Positions 42,712 to 50,661 of a DNA stretch of 64,000 bases are shown one piece after another; the first letter of the stretch is position 1; every line of letters starts with the position of its first letter. This DNA is from Salinibacterium sp. NK8237 (GTDB lineage: Bacteria; Actinomycetota; Actinomycetes; Actinomycetales; Microbacteriaceae). The notes beneath the pieces were generated by a model, which was not told the DNA's origin, ran no database searches, and worked only from the letters and a program-made list of their open reading frames with translations. Made by a program: the position numbers and the translations under genes. The stretch is taken from NCBI RefSeq assembly GCF_015864955.1, contig NZ_JADYWE010000001.1, positions 2,046,001-2,110,000 of the forward strand, in the 5' to 3' direction.

Positions 42712-43740
42712 ATGAACGATTCCGCGCTCCCCGTAATTGATCTCTCGCTACTCGATGGCGGCCCAGAAGCGGCTGCCAAGTTCCGGGATGATTTGCTGTG
42801 TGCCACCCACGATGTGGGGTTCTTTTACCTTGTCGGGCACGGTGTCGACGAAAAGTTGATGGATGACCTGCTTGCAGCATCCCGCGAGTTCTTTGACTTG
42901 CCCGCCGAGCAGAAGCTGGCCGTTGAAAACGTTAAGAGTCCGCAGTTTCGTGGCTACACGCGCGTCGGTGGCGAGCTGACGGAGGGCAAGACCGACTGGC
43001 GCGAACAGATCGACGTGGGCCCCGAGCGCGACGTTGTCGACAACGCTGCCGGGCTCGCTGACTACTGGCGCCTTGAGGGCCCGAACCTGTGGCCGGATGC
43101 CGTGCCGCAGCTTCGTGAGTTGGTCAACGAATGGAATGACAAACTCAGCGCCGTTTCGCTGCGCCTTCTGCGCGCGTGGGCTCACGCCCTCGGCGCTCCG
43201 GAGGACGTCTTCGACAATGCTTTTGCCGACAAGCCTTTCCCGCAGTTGAAGATCGTGCGGTATCCCGGTGAGTCCAACCCGGAGCCCAAGCAGGGTGTTG
43301 GTGCTCACCGTGACGGTGGAGTTCTCACGCTGCTGATGGTGGAGCCGGGCAAGGGTGGGCTGCAGGTCGACTACCAGGGCGAGTGGGTCGATGTTCCGCC
43401 GAAGCCCGGTGCGTTTGTTGTGAACATTGGCGAGATGCTCGAGCTCGCTACTGAGGGTTACCTCAAGGCGACGCTGCACCGCGTGATCTCGCCACTCATC
43501 GGCGATGACCGCATCTCGATTCCGTTCTTCTTCAATCCCGCGCTCGACACTGTGATTCCCCAGTTGCAGTTGCCGCCCGAGCTCGCCGCCCAGGCCCGCG
43601 GACTGTCGCTCGACCCCACGAACAGCCCGATCCTCGAAACGTATGGAGACAATGCGCTTCGCTACCGAATGCGGGCGCACCCCAACGTTGCCCAGATCCA
43701 TCACGATGATCTGATTCAGGGCCCGCGGGGTGCGATCTAG
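42712..43740 (+). CDS. 2-oxoglutarate-Fe(II) oxygenase, isopenicillin-N-synthase-like
   Basis: A 342-residue cytoplasmic dioxygenase. The N-terminal DIOX_N region has VIDLSLLDGG and HDVGFFYLVGHGVD; the iron ligands are in GAHRDGGVLTLL (His, Asp) and KATLHRVISP (His), and RISIPFFF contains the Arg that binds 2-oxoglutarate. Similar bacterial enzymes hydroxylate small metabolites; the substrate is unknown. Its last 153 bp are present again at 45945-46097, so the 3' end is one copy of the duplication flanking the OLD gene. Either copy could be the ancestral end. Confidence 0.88.
   Translation: MNDSALPVIDLSLLDGGPEAAAKFRDDLLCATHDVGFFYLVGHGVDEKLMDDLLAASREFFDLPAEQKLAVENVKSPQFRGYTRVGGELTEGKTDWREQIDVGPERDVVDNAAGLADYWRLEGPNLWPDAVPQLRELVNEWNDKLSAVSLRLLRAWAHALGAPEDVFDNAFADKPFPQLKIVRYPGESNPEPKQGVGAHRDGGVLTLLMVEPGKGGLQVDYQGEWVDVPPKPGAFVVNIGEMLELATEGYLKATLHRVISPLIGDDRISIPFFFNPALDTVIPQLQLPPELAAQARGLSLDPTNSPILETYGDNALRYRMRAHPNVAQIHHDDLIQGPRGAI
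43588..43740 (+). repeat. 153-bp direct repeat, left copy (3' end of the oxygenase gene)
   Basis: This copy matches 45945-46097 over 153 bp with three single-base differences seen (at positions 6 and 16 and one T/C change near the end). The match stops at the stop codon: the sequences after the two TAG codons differ. The left copy is in frame with the oxygenase gene. Confidence 0.95.
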
Positions 43741-43798
43741 AGGATTCTCTTTGAAGCGCCGAGGGCACTCGAGCTCTGTATTTCTTTCACTTTAGATC

Positions 43799-43844
43799 AG
43801 CGGATTCTGGGCTCGTTCGCAATTCGCCCAGTCTCGAATCCGCT
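43799..43844. terminator. Strong hairpin downstream of the OLD gene
   Basis: AGCGGATTC (43799-43807) pairs with GAATCCGCT (43836-43844), and TGGGC (43808-43812) pairs with GCCCA (43826-43830) inside, leaving a 5-nt bulge. It lies 20 bp beyond the 3' end of the minus-strand OLD gene and may be its terminator. It could also be a recombination or resolution site of the insertion. Confidence 0.55.
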
Positions 43845-43864
43845 TCGAAACTTCGAGCGATACG

Positions 43865-45664
43865 TCAGCGGCGAGGTTGAGTGTCTGCGTCCGGCCACAC
43901 GAGACGGATCAGCTGTTGGATGGGCTCTCGGGCTGTGGGCTTGAGCAGACGCTGTCCGGTTGGTGCTAGCGAGGCAACTGCAATCTTGGCCTCGCGCTCG
44001 AGTTCGATCCCGTTGGAGGCAATTCCTAAAGAAGCTGCAGCTGCTGCGAGGTTCTGGGACCACTTTTTGCCGGGGTTCTTGAAATGATTCGAGTTGAACT
44101 CGCGATCGAAGGTGCTAGAAAGCGCTTCCAGGTAACTGGCTGGCTCTAACAAGTCTTCGATTTCAGATGATTTGCGGGCAGCGTCCCCGAGCATGAAAAT
44201 GTCTGACTCCTTGAGCAAGCGGCTATCCCGCAGCTGGGCAGCCTCCGCTCGGCCAGCCTCGTCGTTGTCCAGGACGACTATTATTCTGCACACTGTAGAT
44301 TTTTCTTTGCTGATTACCGCCCGAAGTTTGCCGCTTCCCTTGGTGGCTTTTAGGATCACTCGGCCGCTTCGGATATCGTCCGCCATTCGTGTGTGTTCCG
44401 GAGCAAGGATTTGAGAAAGCAGCGTCGCGTCTGTCAGCCCCTCGACGAGTACCACGGTCTCCGCAGATTCTAGATTGTCGTGCAACTGCACTCCGATCGC
44501 TTCCCGGATCTCTGAGAGGTTGCGGGCGATTTTTGCCTCGCTGCGTCGAACAATCAGGTTGGATGCGGCTCTGTCTCGGTTCACGAAAATTGGGTTGTGC
44601 GTCGCGAGAATGACTTGCTGGGTTTCAGATAACTCCTGAAATAAGATTTGTAGCTCGTGGACAGCGAAAGAGTGCAGGTGCGCTTCCGGTTCATCAACAA
44701 GCAAGATGAAACTGTTGCTCCTCGCTGTGACCTTGGCAAGTTCTTGGATCAGCGCCAGCGTTACAAGGCTCTTCACGCCGTCGCCTTTGTGTGCGAGCGA
44801 TGTCATCACTCCGTCATCGATTTGAACGTCCCTAACAATGCTTGACGCTTCGAAGCTCGCGGTCTTGATCTCGATTCCTACTATCGACGGTAAATAGCCC
44901 TTTATGGACTCCGTCAGTTCGTCTCCGACTGTTCCTAATGCGGTGTCCAACATGCTCTGCAACTTCGCCGTGAGTTCCTTATACTCCTCCGAATACGTCA
45001 ACTTCTGGATCTGAAGTTTCGCTAGGTGGCTCATCATGGCGCGAGCTTCCGCGTCTGTTCGAACTGCGGGTATTAGCACAAATGACAAGCGATCTGTGAT
45101 GAACTGAGCGATCTCGCCGGCTTTGGCCTTGTGAGTGGCCGCCCCCTTACCCGGCTTGATAACTCCGAACGATGCAGCATTTTTGGAAAGCTTCATCTCA
45201 ATAGGCAGCTCGCCATTGTTGCTGATCCCGGTTGCTTCCGTGAACTCCTCGACTTCTTTCGGAGTCAAGCTGAACTTGAGGCGCAATACAGTCGGGTGGG
45301 TTCCCCTTTTCTCTTGTTTTGATATCGGGTAATCCTCTTCCCAGCTGTATCCCCACTTCTGATCGCGGTTGGCAGCGGGTGCCCGTCTTGCGCCTCTCAT
45401 AACAAGGCGCGCTTGCCCGCCAGTGAGCTGCCCCTTCGAGGACATGCTCGAAGGTAGGGTGCTCCAGAGCTCAATAAGATTCATCCCCAGACCTAACGCC
45501 CTGAGTAGGTTCGTTTTGCCTTCGTTGTTGGGCCCGACCAACGTTGTGAGGTCATCAATTTGGAAGCGGGTTTGCGCGCCGATCGATCGGTAGTTTTGGA
45601 TGGTAGCTTCAACAAGCCGCAAAAGGTACTCCTTCGTCGGGCGCGATGCTGCGCCGTTTGACAA
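43865..45664 (-). CDS. OLD-family ATP-dependent endonuclease (AAA ATPase plus TOPRIM)
   Basis: A 599-residue overcoming-lysogenization-defect protein. The N-terminal ABC-like ATPase has Walker A VGPNNEGKTNLLRAL near residue 45 and Walker B ILLVDEPEAHLHSF near residue 325, then a signature-type ATHNPIF. The C-terminal TOPRIM nuclease has the Glu in VVLVEGLTDATLL and Asp residues in VVLDNDEAGRAEA. OLD proteins cleave DNA and act in phage defence; some (GajA) need a helicase partner, which is absent here, so this is a stand-alone type. A hydrophobic TTG or ATG start upstream was not sought; ATG 45664 gives a full-length protein. Confidence 0.88.
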   Translation of the reverse strand: MSNGAASRPTKEYLLRLVEATIQNYRSIGAQTRFQIDDLTTLVGPNNEGKTNLLRALGLGMNLIELWSTLPSSMSSKGQLTGGQARLVMRGARRAPAANRDQKWGYSWEEDYPISKQEKRGTHPTVLRLKFSLTPKEVEEFTEATGISNNGELPIEMKLSKNAASFGVIKPGKGAATHKAKAGEIAQFITDRLSFVLIPAVRTDAEARAMMSHLAKLQIQKLTYSEEYKELTAKLQSMLDTALGTVGDELTESIKGYLPSIVGIEIKTASFEASSIVRDVQIDDGVMTSLAHKGDGVKSLVTLALIQELAKVTARSNSFILLVDEPEAHLHSFAVHELQILFQELSETQQVILATHNPIFVNRDRAASNLIVRRSEAKIARNLSEIREAIGVQLHDNLESAETVVLVEGLTDATLLSQILAPEHTRMADDIRSGRVILKATKGSGKLRAVISKEKSTVCRIIVVLDNDEAGRAEAAQLRDSRLLKESDIFMLGDAARKSSEIEDLLEPASYLEALSSTFDREFNSNHFKNPGKKWSQNLAAAAASLGIASNGIELEREAKIAVASLAPTGQRLLKPTAREPIQQLIRLVWPDADTQPRR

Positions 45665-45944
45665 ATACTCGCCTAAATTGGGGTGCTGAGCAAGCAGTGC
45701 GTTAATGCGCCGATTGATTCATGCGGCTCTCGACCTGGGCGGTTGATCGAGCGTCGGCTGGAGAAGTCCGGCTGCCGACTAGGGGAACCCGGCCCAAAGC
45801 GGCTGTATTCCGAATCGACGGGGCGGTAATCCTTGCTATTGAGTTCGTGGACCGGTGTGCAGAACTGGATCTTCGATTGATCGGCTTTCAGGCGTAGGGC
45901 CCGCACTGTGCGCGCGACTCTATGGGCGCGCGATCGCGGCCAAT
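45665..45944. other. Insertion DNA without a gene, upstream of the OLD gene
   Basis: No convincing gene is seen here. It should contain the OLD promoter on the minus strand, but I cannot point to clear boxes. Close to the right repeat, CGCGCG occurs on both sides of ACTCTATGGG, a small GC-rich inverted repeat. Confidence 0.5.
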
Positions 45945-46097
45945 GCCCAAGCCCGCGGGCTGTCGCTCGACCCCACGAACAGCCCGATCCTCGAAACGTA
46001 TGGAGACAATGCGCTTCGCTACCGAATGCGGGCGCACCCCAACGTTGCCCAGATTCATCACGATGATCTGATTCAGGGCCCGCGGGGTGCGATCTAG
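45945..46097 (+). pseudogene. Orphan 3' end of the 2OG-oxygenase gene, right copy of the 153-bp repeat
   Basis: This segment encodes the last 50 residues of the oxygenase (through to DLIQGPRGAI and TAG) but has no gene body in front. It is therefore a broken remnant or the restoring end left by insertion. It differs from 43588-43740 by about three bases. The open frame reaching back to 45855 in front of it is unrelated sequence. Confidence 0.9.
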
Positions 46098-46239
46098 GTT
46101 GTGCATAGCCGGGCTTGCTCGGTGTTCGCCATTGCTGGTCATCAGCGTTTGGTATATCGTTTGATCACGCGTTCGACCCCGTGTGATGCGCGTGCGAGGG
46201 GTGGTGCAGTTGTTCAACTCTCTGTCGCGTTCAAGCACA

Positions 46240-46254
46240 TCATACGTACTATGA
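46240..46254. promoter_or_regulatory. Possible operator before the FAH/SDR operon
   Basis: TCATA and TATGA form an inverted repeat around CGTAC (46240-46254), about 70 bp before the FAH gene. The rest of 46098-46323 shows no gene. No regulator gene is adjacent, so the binder is unknown. Confidence 0.35.
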
Positions 46255-46323
46255 ATATCATCGAGGTTGATCACGATCCCCCGAGCGCGAAGGTTTCGCG
46301 TTGCCAACGAAGGAGAGCACCCA

Positions 46324-47172
46324 GTGAGATTTGCACGACTCGGCCCCATCGGGTCAGAAATCCCTGTTGTACTGCACGACGGAGGCGCATTTGATCTGCG
46401 CCCCATCGCGTCAGATATCGACGGATCGTTCTTTGCATCGGGCGGCATCGACGCCGCCCGTGCCGCCGTCGCTGCAGGAACCCTCCCCGCCGTCGAGACT
46501 GAGGGTGTTCGCGTCGGTGCAGCAATCGCTCAGCCCGGCAAAATCGTATGTGTCGGCCTCAACTACAGCGACCACGCGGAGGAAACCGGGGCAACGTTGC
46601 CCGACGAACCCGTCATCTTTATGAAAGACCCCAGCACCATGGTCGGCGCCTTCGACAACGTGCTCATCCCGCGCATGAGCGTCAAGACCGACTGGGAGGT
46701 CGAGCTCGGCGTCGTGATTGGCGCCACCGCTCGCTACCTTGACTCCCCGGATGACGCGGCCGCCGTCATTGCTGGTTACGCCGTCTCGCACGACGTTTCC
46801 GAGCGCGCTTTCCAACTCGAACGTGGCGGAACCTGGGACAAGGGTAAGAGCTGCGAGACCTTCAATCCGTTCGGGCCTGAGCTGGTAACCGCCGACGAGG
46901 TGTCCGACCCTCAAGCCTTGGGCTTGCGGCTGTGGGTGAATGGTGTCGAACGCCAGAATGGCACGACCGCGAATATGGCGTTCGGTGTCCACTACGTCGT
47001 CTGGTACTTGAGCCAGTTCATGGTGCTGCGCCCCGGCGATGTCATCAACACGGGAACGCCCGCCGGCGTGGCCATGGGTATTGAGGGCCAGCCGTATCTG
47101 CGGGCCGGCGATGTTGTTGAGCTCGAGATCGACGGCCTCGGTCGCGCACGCCAAGAGATGGTGCAAGCATGA
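46324..47172 (+). CDS. Fumarylacetoacetate-hydrolase-family protein
   Basis: A 282-residue FAH-fold hydrolase. Conserved elements are GLNYSDHAEETG (active-site His), PVIFMKDPSTMVG, the metal ligands in DWEVELGVVIG (two Glu), DVSERAFQL, and GDVINTGTPAGVAMG. Members split acylpyruvates, including 2,4-diketo-3-deoxy-fuconate in L-fucose breakdown. The SDR gene that follows in an ATGA overlap fits the step before it. GTG 46324 has AAGGAG 8 nt upstream. The sugar-acid role is an inference from gene pairing. Confidence 0.85.
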   Translation: MRFARLGPIGSEIPVVLHDGGAFDLRPIASDIDGSFFASGGIDAARAAVAAGTLPAVETEGVRVGAAIAQPGKIVCVGLNYSDHAEETGATLPDEPVIFMKDPSTMVGAFDNVLIPRMSVKTDWEVELGVVIGATARYLDSPDDAAAVIAGYAVSHDVSERAFQLERGGTWDKGKSCETFNPFGPELVTADEVSDPQALGLRLWVNGVERQNGTTANMAFGVHYVVWYLSQFMVLRPGDVINTGTPAGVAMGIEGQPYLRAGDVVELEIDGLGRARQEMVQA

Positions 47173-47918
47173 GCGCCGAGTTCGACGGTCTCGTCGCGGT
47201 AGTTACCGGGGGAGCCTCCGGCATCGGGCTAGCCTCCGCGCTTGCTCTTGCTGAGCGTGGTGCAACGGTGGCCGTGCTCGATCTGAACCCTGAGGCTCTG
47301 GATGCTCGCCTGCACGGATTCGCAGCAGACGTGTCAGATCGTGCCTCCGTGGTCGCGGCGGTTGCGGCGGCGGCCGAGAAGTTGGGCGGCATCGACATCG
47401 TCGTGAACAACGCCGGCATCAGCGCGGTCGGAACCGTTGAAGAGAACGACGATGCTGAATGGGCTCGCGTGCTCAACATCAACGTGACTGGAATGGCAAG
47501 AGTGTCGGCAGCGGCCCTCCCGTGGCTGCGCAAGTCTGAGCATGCTGCGATCGTGAACCTTTGCTCCATCGCCGCCCTCAACGGCCTCCCGCAGCGCGCG
47601 CTCTATGGCGCCTCGAAAGGTGCCGTTCTTGCGCTCACCTACGCGATGGCGACCGACCATGTGGCGGATGGGGTGCGCGTCAACGCCGTCAGCCCCGGCA
47701 CCGTCTCCACACCCTTTGTCGAACGGATGCTGCAGGGCTTCGACGATCCCGTCGCTGAACGCGCCGCCCTGGATGCCCGCCAGGCCACCGGACGCATGGT
47801 CACGCCCGAAGAAGTCGCCGGTGCCGTCGCGTATTTGGCGAGCCCACTCTCCGGCTCAACCACGGGCACCGCGCTCGAGGTTGATGGTGGAGTAACGCAC
47901 CTTCGCGTCAGAAAGTAG
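47169..47918 (+). CDS. Short-chain dehydrogenase, 2-keto-3-deoxy-fuconate-dehydrogenase-like
   Basis: A 249-residue classical SDR: TGGASGIGLASALALAERG cofactor loop, acidic VAVLDLNPE favouring NAD, NNAGISAVG, catalytic Ser in NLCSIAALNG, and Tyr-Lys in RALYGASKGAV. VSPGTVSTPFVERML is typical of the group that oxidises 2-keto-3-deoxy sugar acids. It overlaps the FAH gene by 4 nt, so the product of one probably feeds the other (fucose/rhamnose/arabinose-type oxidative route). The exact sugar is not determined. Confidence 0.82.
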   Translation: MSAEFDGLVAVVTGGASGIGLASALALAERGATVAVLDLNPEALDARLHGFAADVSDRASVVAAVAAAAEKLGGIDIVVNNAGISAVGTVEENDDAEWARVLNINVTGMARVSAAALPWLRKSEHAAIVNLCSIAALNGLPQRALYGASKGAVLALTYAMATDHVADGVRVNAVSPGTVSTPFVERMLQGFDDPVAERAALDARQATGRMVTPEEVAGAVAYLASPLSGSTTGTALEVDGGVTHLRVRK

Positions 47919-48004
47919 GCGCTCGCGGCATCCGACTATCAAAAGTGGCAGTGGGAGGCCAAAACCGCTGGTATAGTTTTCTGGTTGGCGAAAGTCAATG
48001 AGAT

Positions 48005-48080
48005 GCGCCCGTAGCTCAGCGGATAGAGCAATTGACTACGGATCAATAGGCCGGGGGTTCAAATCCCTCCGGGCGCACCA
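48005..48080 (+). tRNA. tRNA-Arg (anticodon ACG)
   Basis: A 73-nt tRNA (76 with the encoded CCA at 48078-48080). Acceptor stem GCGCCCG/CGGGCGC, D-arm GCTC-AGCGGATA-GAGC, anticodon arm TTGA-CTACGGA-TCAA reading ACG, T-arm GGGGGTTCAAATCCCTCC. A TATAGT box lies about 28 bp upstream. The 3' half (48034-48080) recurs at 53020-53066, because an island has inserted at its 3' end. Confidence 0.96.
48034..48080 (+). repeat. Island attachment site, left copy (47 bp of tRNA-Arg)
   Basis: Identical to 53020-53066 over 47 bp, from the anticodon loop to the encoded CCA. This is the classical tRNA 3'-end target of tyrosine integrases. The left copy completes the functional tRNA. Confidence 0.92.
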
Positions 48081-48087
48081 AATAAAG

Positions 48088-48129
48088 CAGGCCTGACCAG
48101 CACTTTCTCGTGGAGTGCGGTCGGGCCTG
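48088..48129 (+). terminator. Terminator hairpin just after tRNA-Arg
   Basis: CAGGCCTGACC (48088-48098) pairs with GGTCGGGCCTG (48119-48129, one G-T wobble), and GCACT (48100-48104) with AGTGC (48114-48118) inside. It can end the tRNA transcript in place of the original terminator that now lies beyond the island at 53073. Confidence 0.7.
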
Positions 48130-48140
48130 TTGTGGTTTCT

Positions 48141-48162
48141 GCCCACATCCTGCCCACACTTG
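48141..48162 (+). repeat. 22-bp imperfect direct repeat, left copy
   Basis: Eighteen of 22 bases match 52897-52918; the four differences are all transitions and lie together in the middle. Both copies sit just inside the island ends in the same orientation, as integrase arm-binding sites would. Confidence 0.6.
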
Positions 48163-48482
48163 AAAACAATGGGGCGTACTTTCGGGGCAAAAATCGACCT
48201 GTCCGACTCGGCGGAACCCAGTGTTTATCTGGGTTTTGGTCCAGCGGGCGGAGTTGACCAATTGACCTCTGAACAATCGCCTGAGTAGACGGTGATTGCG
48301 CCTAGCGGCGCGTAACCGAACTAGGGGCAGGTCAGGGAGTAACCGAAACACTCAGGAGACCCTTCTGCCTCGGAAACTGCCAGAGCAGTGGAGCAAAGAC
48401 ACTTAGCGGAAAGACCTGTTTCCAAGACAGATCGAGCCCCGGAAATCTGCCACTTCCTACCGAGGCTCGGAAGATGTTCCGC

Positions 48483-48513
48483 GTGTCTCGAAAGCTTTAG
48501 CTTTCTGAGACAC
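48483..48513. repeat. Long near-perfect palindrome in the island
   Basis: GTGTCTC-GAAAGCT (48483-48496) pairs with AGCTTTC-T-GAGACAC (48499-48513) with one bulged base and only two bases in the loop. It could be a terminator, an operator or a transposon-end structure; no T-tract follows. Confidence 0.6.
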
Positions 48514-48701
48514 CCACCTCGAACGTTTGACGCACCTTCATCTGGCTTAATCTCGGGTGAGTCATACGGGCACCGCACGCCCGCGCTCTTGACGGCCCCA
48601 TGCGATAGCTCGGGAACGTCCGCTGCTCGTCCCGGTTGTGGGAGGGCGAGTGAAGGTGGGGGGCAATTGCCCGGCAATCCGAGAGCGGCTAGGCTGAGAT
48701 C

Positions 48702-49097
48702 ATGACAGAGTTTTCGGCTCTCACGGTTTTCGCAGGTCTCCCAGTTCGGGATCTGACGCTTGCGATCGAGTGGTACGAGCGGGTGTTGGGTCGTGCCCCT
48801 GACGCGCGACCCGCTCCCCAGATCGCCGACTACTACCTAACCGTTGATCGGGTGCCCGAGCATGGCACGCTTCAACTTCGGGAGGATGCCGACCGTGCCG
48901 GGGGTGGGATGACGACGATCAACGTGGAAGACATCACAGTGATCGCCCAGTCCCTTGCGAATCTGCAGGTGGCATTCGACACGCAAGAGTTCCCGATCGA
49001 CGCCGTGACGGTTAGCTCCGTCACCGTGGGCACATTCGAAGACCCAGACGGCAACGCTGTCACCATCGTTCAACCTCACCTCCGGTCCACGGACTAG
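48702..49097 (+). CDS. VOC-family (glyoxalase/bleomycin-resistance fold) protein
   Basis: A 131-residue protein with the paired beta-alpha-beta-beta-beta layout of the VOC superfamily: FAGLPVRDLTLAIEWYERVLG at the start and TFEDPDGNAVTIVQP at the end. Metal-ligand candidates are few, so it may bind rather than transform its ligand. It is the first intact gene of the island and follows a TAGGCT box at 6 nt, the leaderless pattern of this genome. The ligand is unknown. Confidence 0.8.
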   Translation: MTEFSALTVFAGLPVRDLTLAIEWYERVLGRAPDARPAPQIADYYLTVDRVPEHGTLQLREDADRAGGGMTTINVEDITVIAQSLANLQVAFDTQEFPIDAVTVSSVTVGTFEDPDGNAVTIVQPHLRSTD

Positions 49098-49197
49098 AGG
49101 CGTAAGTAAGGTCTTTCCGTTGCCCGACGGAAGCGGATCCTGCACAGACAACGTCGATTTGCCCCGCAGCAGGTTACCCTTGCGGGGTAGCGATACC

Positions 49198-49236
49198 GCC
49201 ACATAGCGATCACAGAACGCCGCCACAAAGCGATCA
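49198..49236. repeat. Tandem 15-bp motifs of a probable IS21-type transposon end
   Basis: GCCACATAGCGATCA (49198-49212) and GCCACAAAGCGATCA (49222-49236) differ at one base and start 24 bp apart. Tandem, spaced motifs of this sort are typical of IS21-family ends. No transposase gene is nearby, so this is a remnant at best. Confidence 0.45.
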
Positions 49237-49239
49237 ATT

Positions 49240-50081
49240 TTACACTTCTGCCCTAGGTGTTTGGTTGCTGCGACGGGACGCTGCCAGGCAGTGCGGGCCG
49301 TCCTGTACCGGGTCGGGCGCGTCCGGGGTCGGCCTGCGCGGCCTACGCGCCATGAGTCGCCAACTACTACCCGAGATCGCCTTCGCGATCGATATTGCGG
49401 TTCCGGGTCGGCCGTGTGGCGGCCCAGACCGGGCTCGGTGCTCTTCGAGTGCTTGATCAACCACATCCGGCCGAGTCTGGCTGCTTCGGTTTCGCGTGCA
49501 CGCGGGGCCGCGGAGCTGAGATCAATGGACGTTACAGCGCCCCTCGGCGCATCGATCCAGGTCGATCTGCCCGCGGTTCGACGGCGGTCAAGCGGCGCAC
49601 GCCGCCCCGTCGGACATCGACCGCGTCGATGTCGCGCAATCGTCCGTCGCTCATGAATGCTCCGTCGAAAAGGAGCGCGATTTGCATCGAAACCGCTCCG
49701 AGCCCGGCATGTCCCCAAGGAGGCGGGCTTCGTAATTGTTCGAGTCGCAACTGCATCGCGACGGCTCCGGGACATCGCGATGGCGACAGCGCCTTCCATA
49801 CCGTAGCGACCTCAGGAGCCTCACTCTCGTCCGAAGGTGTGGTCGCCGCATCGGCCGGCATCATCGCATTGCTCGATGCACTCACTGAGGTCAAATGTAG
49901 GACGCAGGCGCCCAAGGCAGGATGAGTCCAGAACCGGTTGGTCCTCGTGCAGGCATCCTCTCAAAAAGGGCAGCCGGCCTACTGCACCGCCGGCCTACTG
50001 CACCACCGGTCGACCAGCTCGCCGCACAACTCGTGGCGGGGAACTACATGGCCATTCCGGATAAAACTCGGACGCAAGGAG
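49240..50081. other. Island stretch without a recognisable gene
   Basis: About 840 bp between the IS-like end and the lipoprotein gene. Open frames occur on both strands but have no recognisable domain, no good start site and a skewed, Arg-rich composition typical of spurious frames in GC-rich DNA. It is likely decayed coding sequence. Confidence 0.6.
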
Positions 50082-50648
50082 TTATCCCTGTTGGAGGTCT
50101 GCTGCGGTCAACGAGTTCGGCAGCTTATCGCCCTCGTTGCCTAGCCATTGATATTTATCACCATCTGCACCAAAGAGGCCGGCGGTGCCACCCGTGATGT
50201 AGAACTCATTTCCGGAGGCACCGGGCACGCCTGATTCCACTAAGAATACGAGATAGGACCCACTGGCGTCGATGACGATTTTGCTGCCGTCTTCAGACAC
50301 CGAGTTGCCAGTTGCCAGCTGCCGGATCACGATTTCCTCACCGGCGCTAAACTTCTGGTCCAGTCTCGCATCATCGGGCAGTCCAGCTGGCTGGAAAATC
50401 GCCGTTATCTCAGCCGTGGATGCGGTATAGGCAGAAGCAGAATCTGTCTCGGGGTACTCTTTCTGACTCGTCACGTCGATGCTTGCCACGAGCGTGCTAT
50501 CGGCGGCAAGCTCTTTGATGGAGTTGTAGAGCTTTACCCGTGAACCAGATGAGAACGTAACGGCCGGAGCGCAAGCTGCAAGCGACATAACGCTGACAAC
50601 TGCCACCATCATGAGGAACTGTCGGCCGTATTTGGGGAGCGAAATCAT
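50082..50648 (-). CDS. Hypothetical lipoprotein
   Basis: A 188-residue exported lipoprotein of unknown family. The signal peptide ends with the lipobox MSLAACA near residue 26. The mature part has no Cys and looks like a small beta-rich domain (VIRQLATGNSV, GSYLVFLVESGVPGASGNEFYITGG). It lies 13 bp after the stop of a secreted metalloprotease gene, so the two are probably cotranscribed. Its function is unknown; it could be an inhibitor, anchor or partner of the protease. Confidence 0.7.
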   Translation of the reverse strand: MISLPKYGRQFLMMVAVVSVMSLAACAPAVTFSSGSRVKLYNSIKELAADSTLVASIDVTSQKEYPETDSASAYTASTAEITAIFQPAGLPDDARLDQKFSAGEEIVIRQLATGNSVSEDGSKIVIDASGSYLVFLVESGVPGASGNEFYITGGTAGLFGADGDKYQWLGNEGDKLPNSLTAADLQQG

Positions 50649-50661
50649 TGTCCCAATCCAA

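Larger units (their letters stand above)
43741..46097. mobile_element. Small insertion carrying an OLD nuclease, ending in a 153-bp duplication
   Basis: About 2.36 kb lies between the stop codons of the two direct repeats (43740 and 46097). It holds one gene, an OLD-family nuclease on the minus strand, plus a hairpin at 43799-43844. The DNA is visibly richer in A and T than the flanks. No integrase or transposase is present. Integration at a gene's 3' end with a restoring copy, as islands do at tRNA genes, explains the structure. Confidence 0.7.
48081..48701. other. Island start, no gene recognised
   Basis: 620 bp with two hairpins (48088-48129, 48483-48513) and one copy of a 22-bp repeat, but no supportable gene. 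Open frames on the minus strand end in an antisense reading of the tRNA and are spurious. It may hold the decayed remains of an integrase; no catalytic motif is left to show this. Confidence 0.6.

Noticed and set aside
43741-46097. Gabija-type defence system
   Set aside because: The OLD nuclease has no UvrD-like helicase gene beside it, so only a stand-alone OLD protein can be supported.
48043-48351. Minus-strand open frame ending VRPEGFEPPAY
   Set aside because: Its end is the antisense reading of tRNA-Arg, a known source of spurious proteins; no domain in the rest.
48837-49799. 320-residue minus-strand frame across the VOC gene and the IS-like end
   Set aside because: Overlaps a recognisable VOC gene and lacks any domain; composition is Arg-rich.
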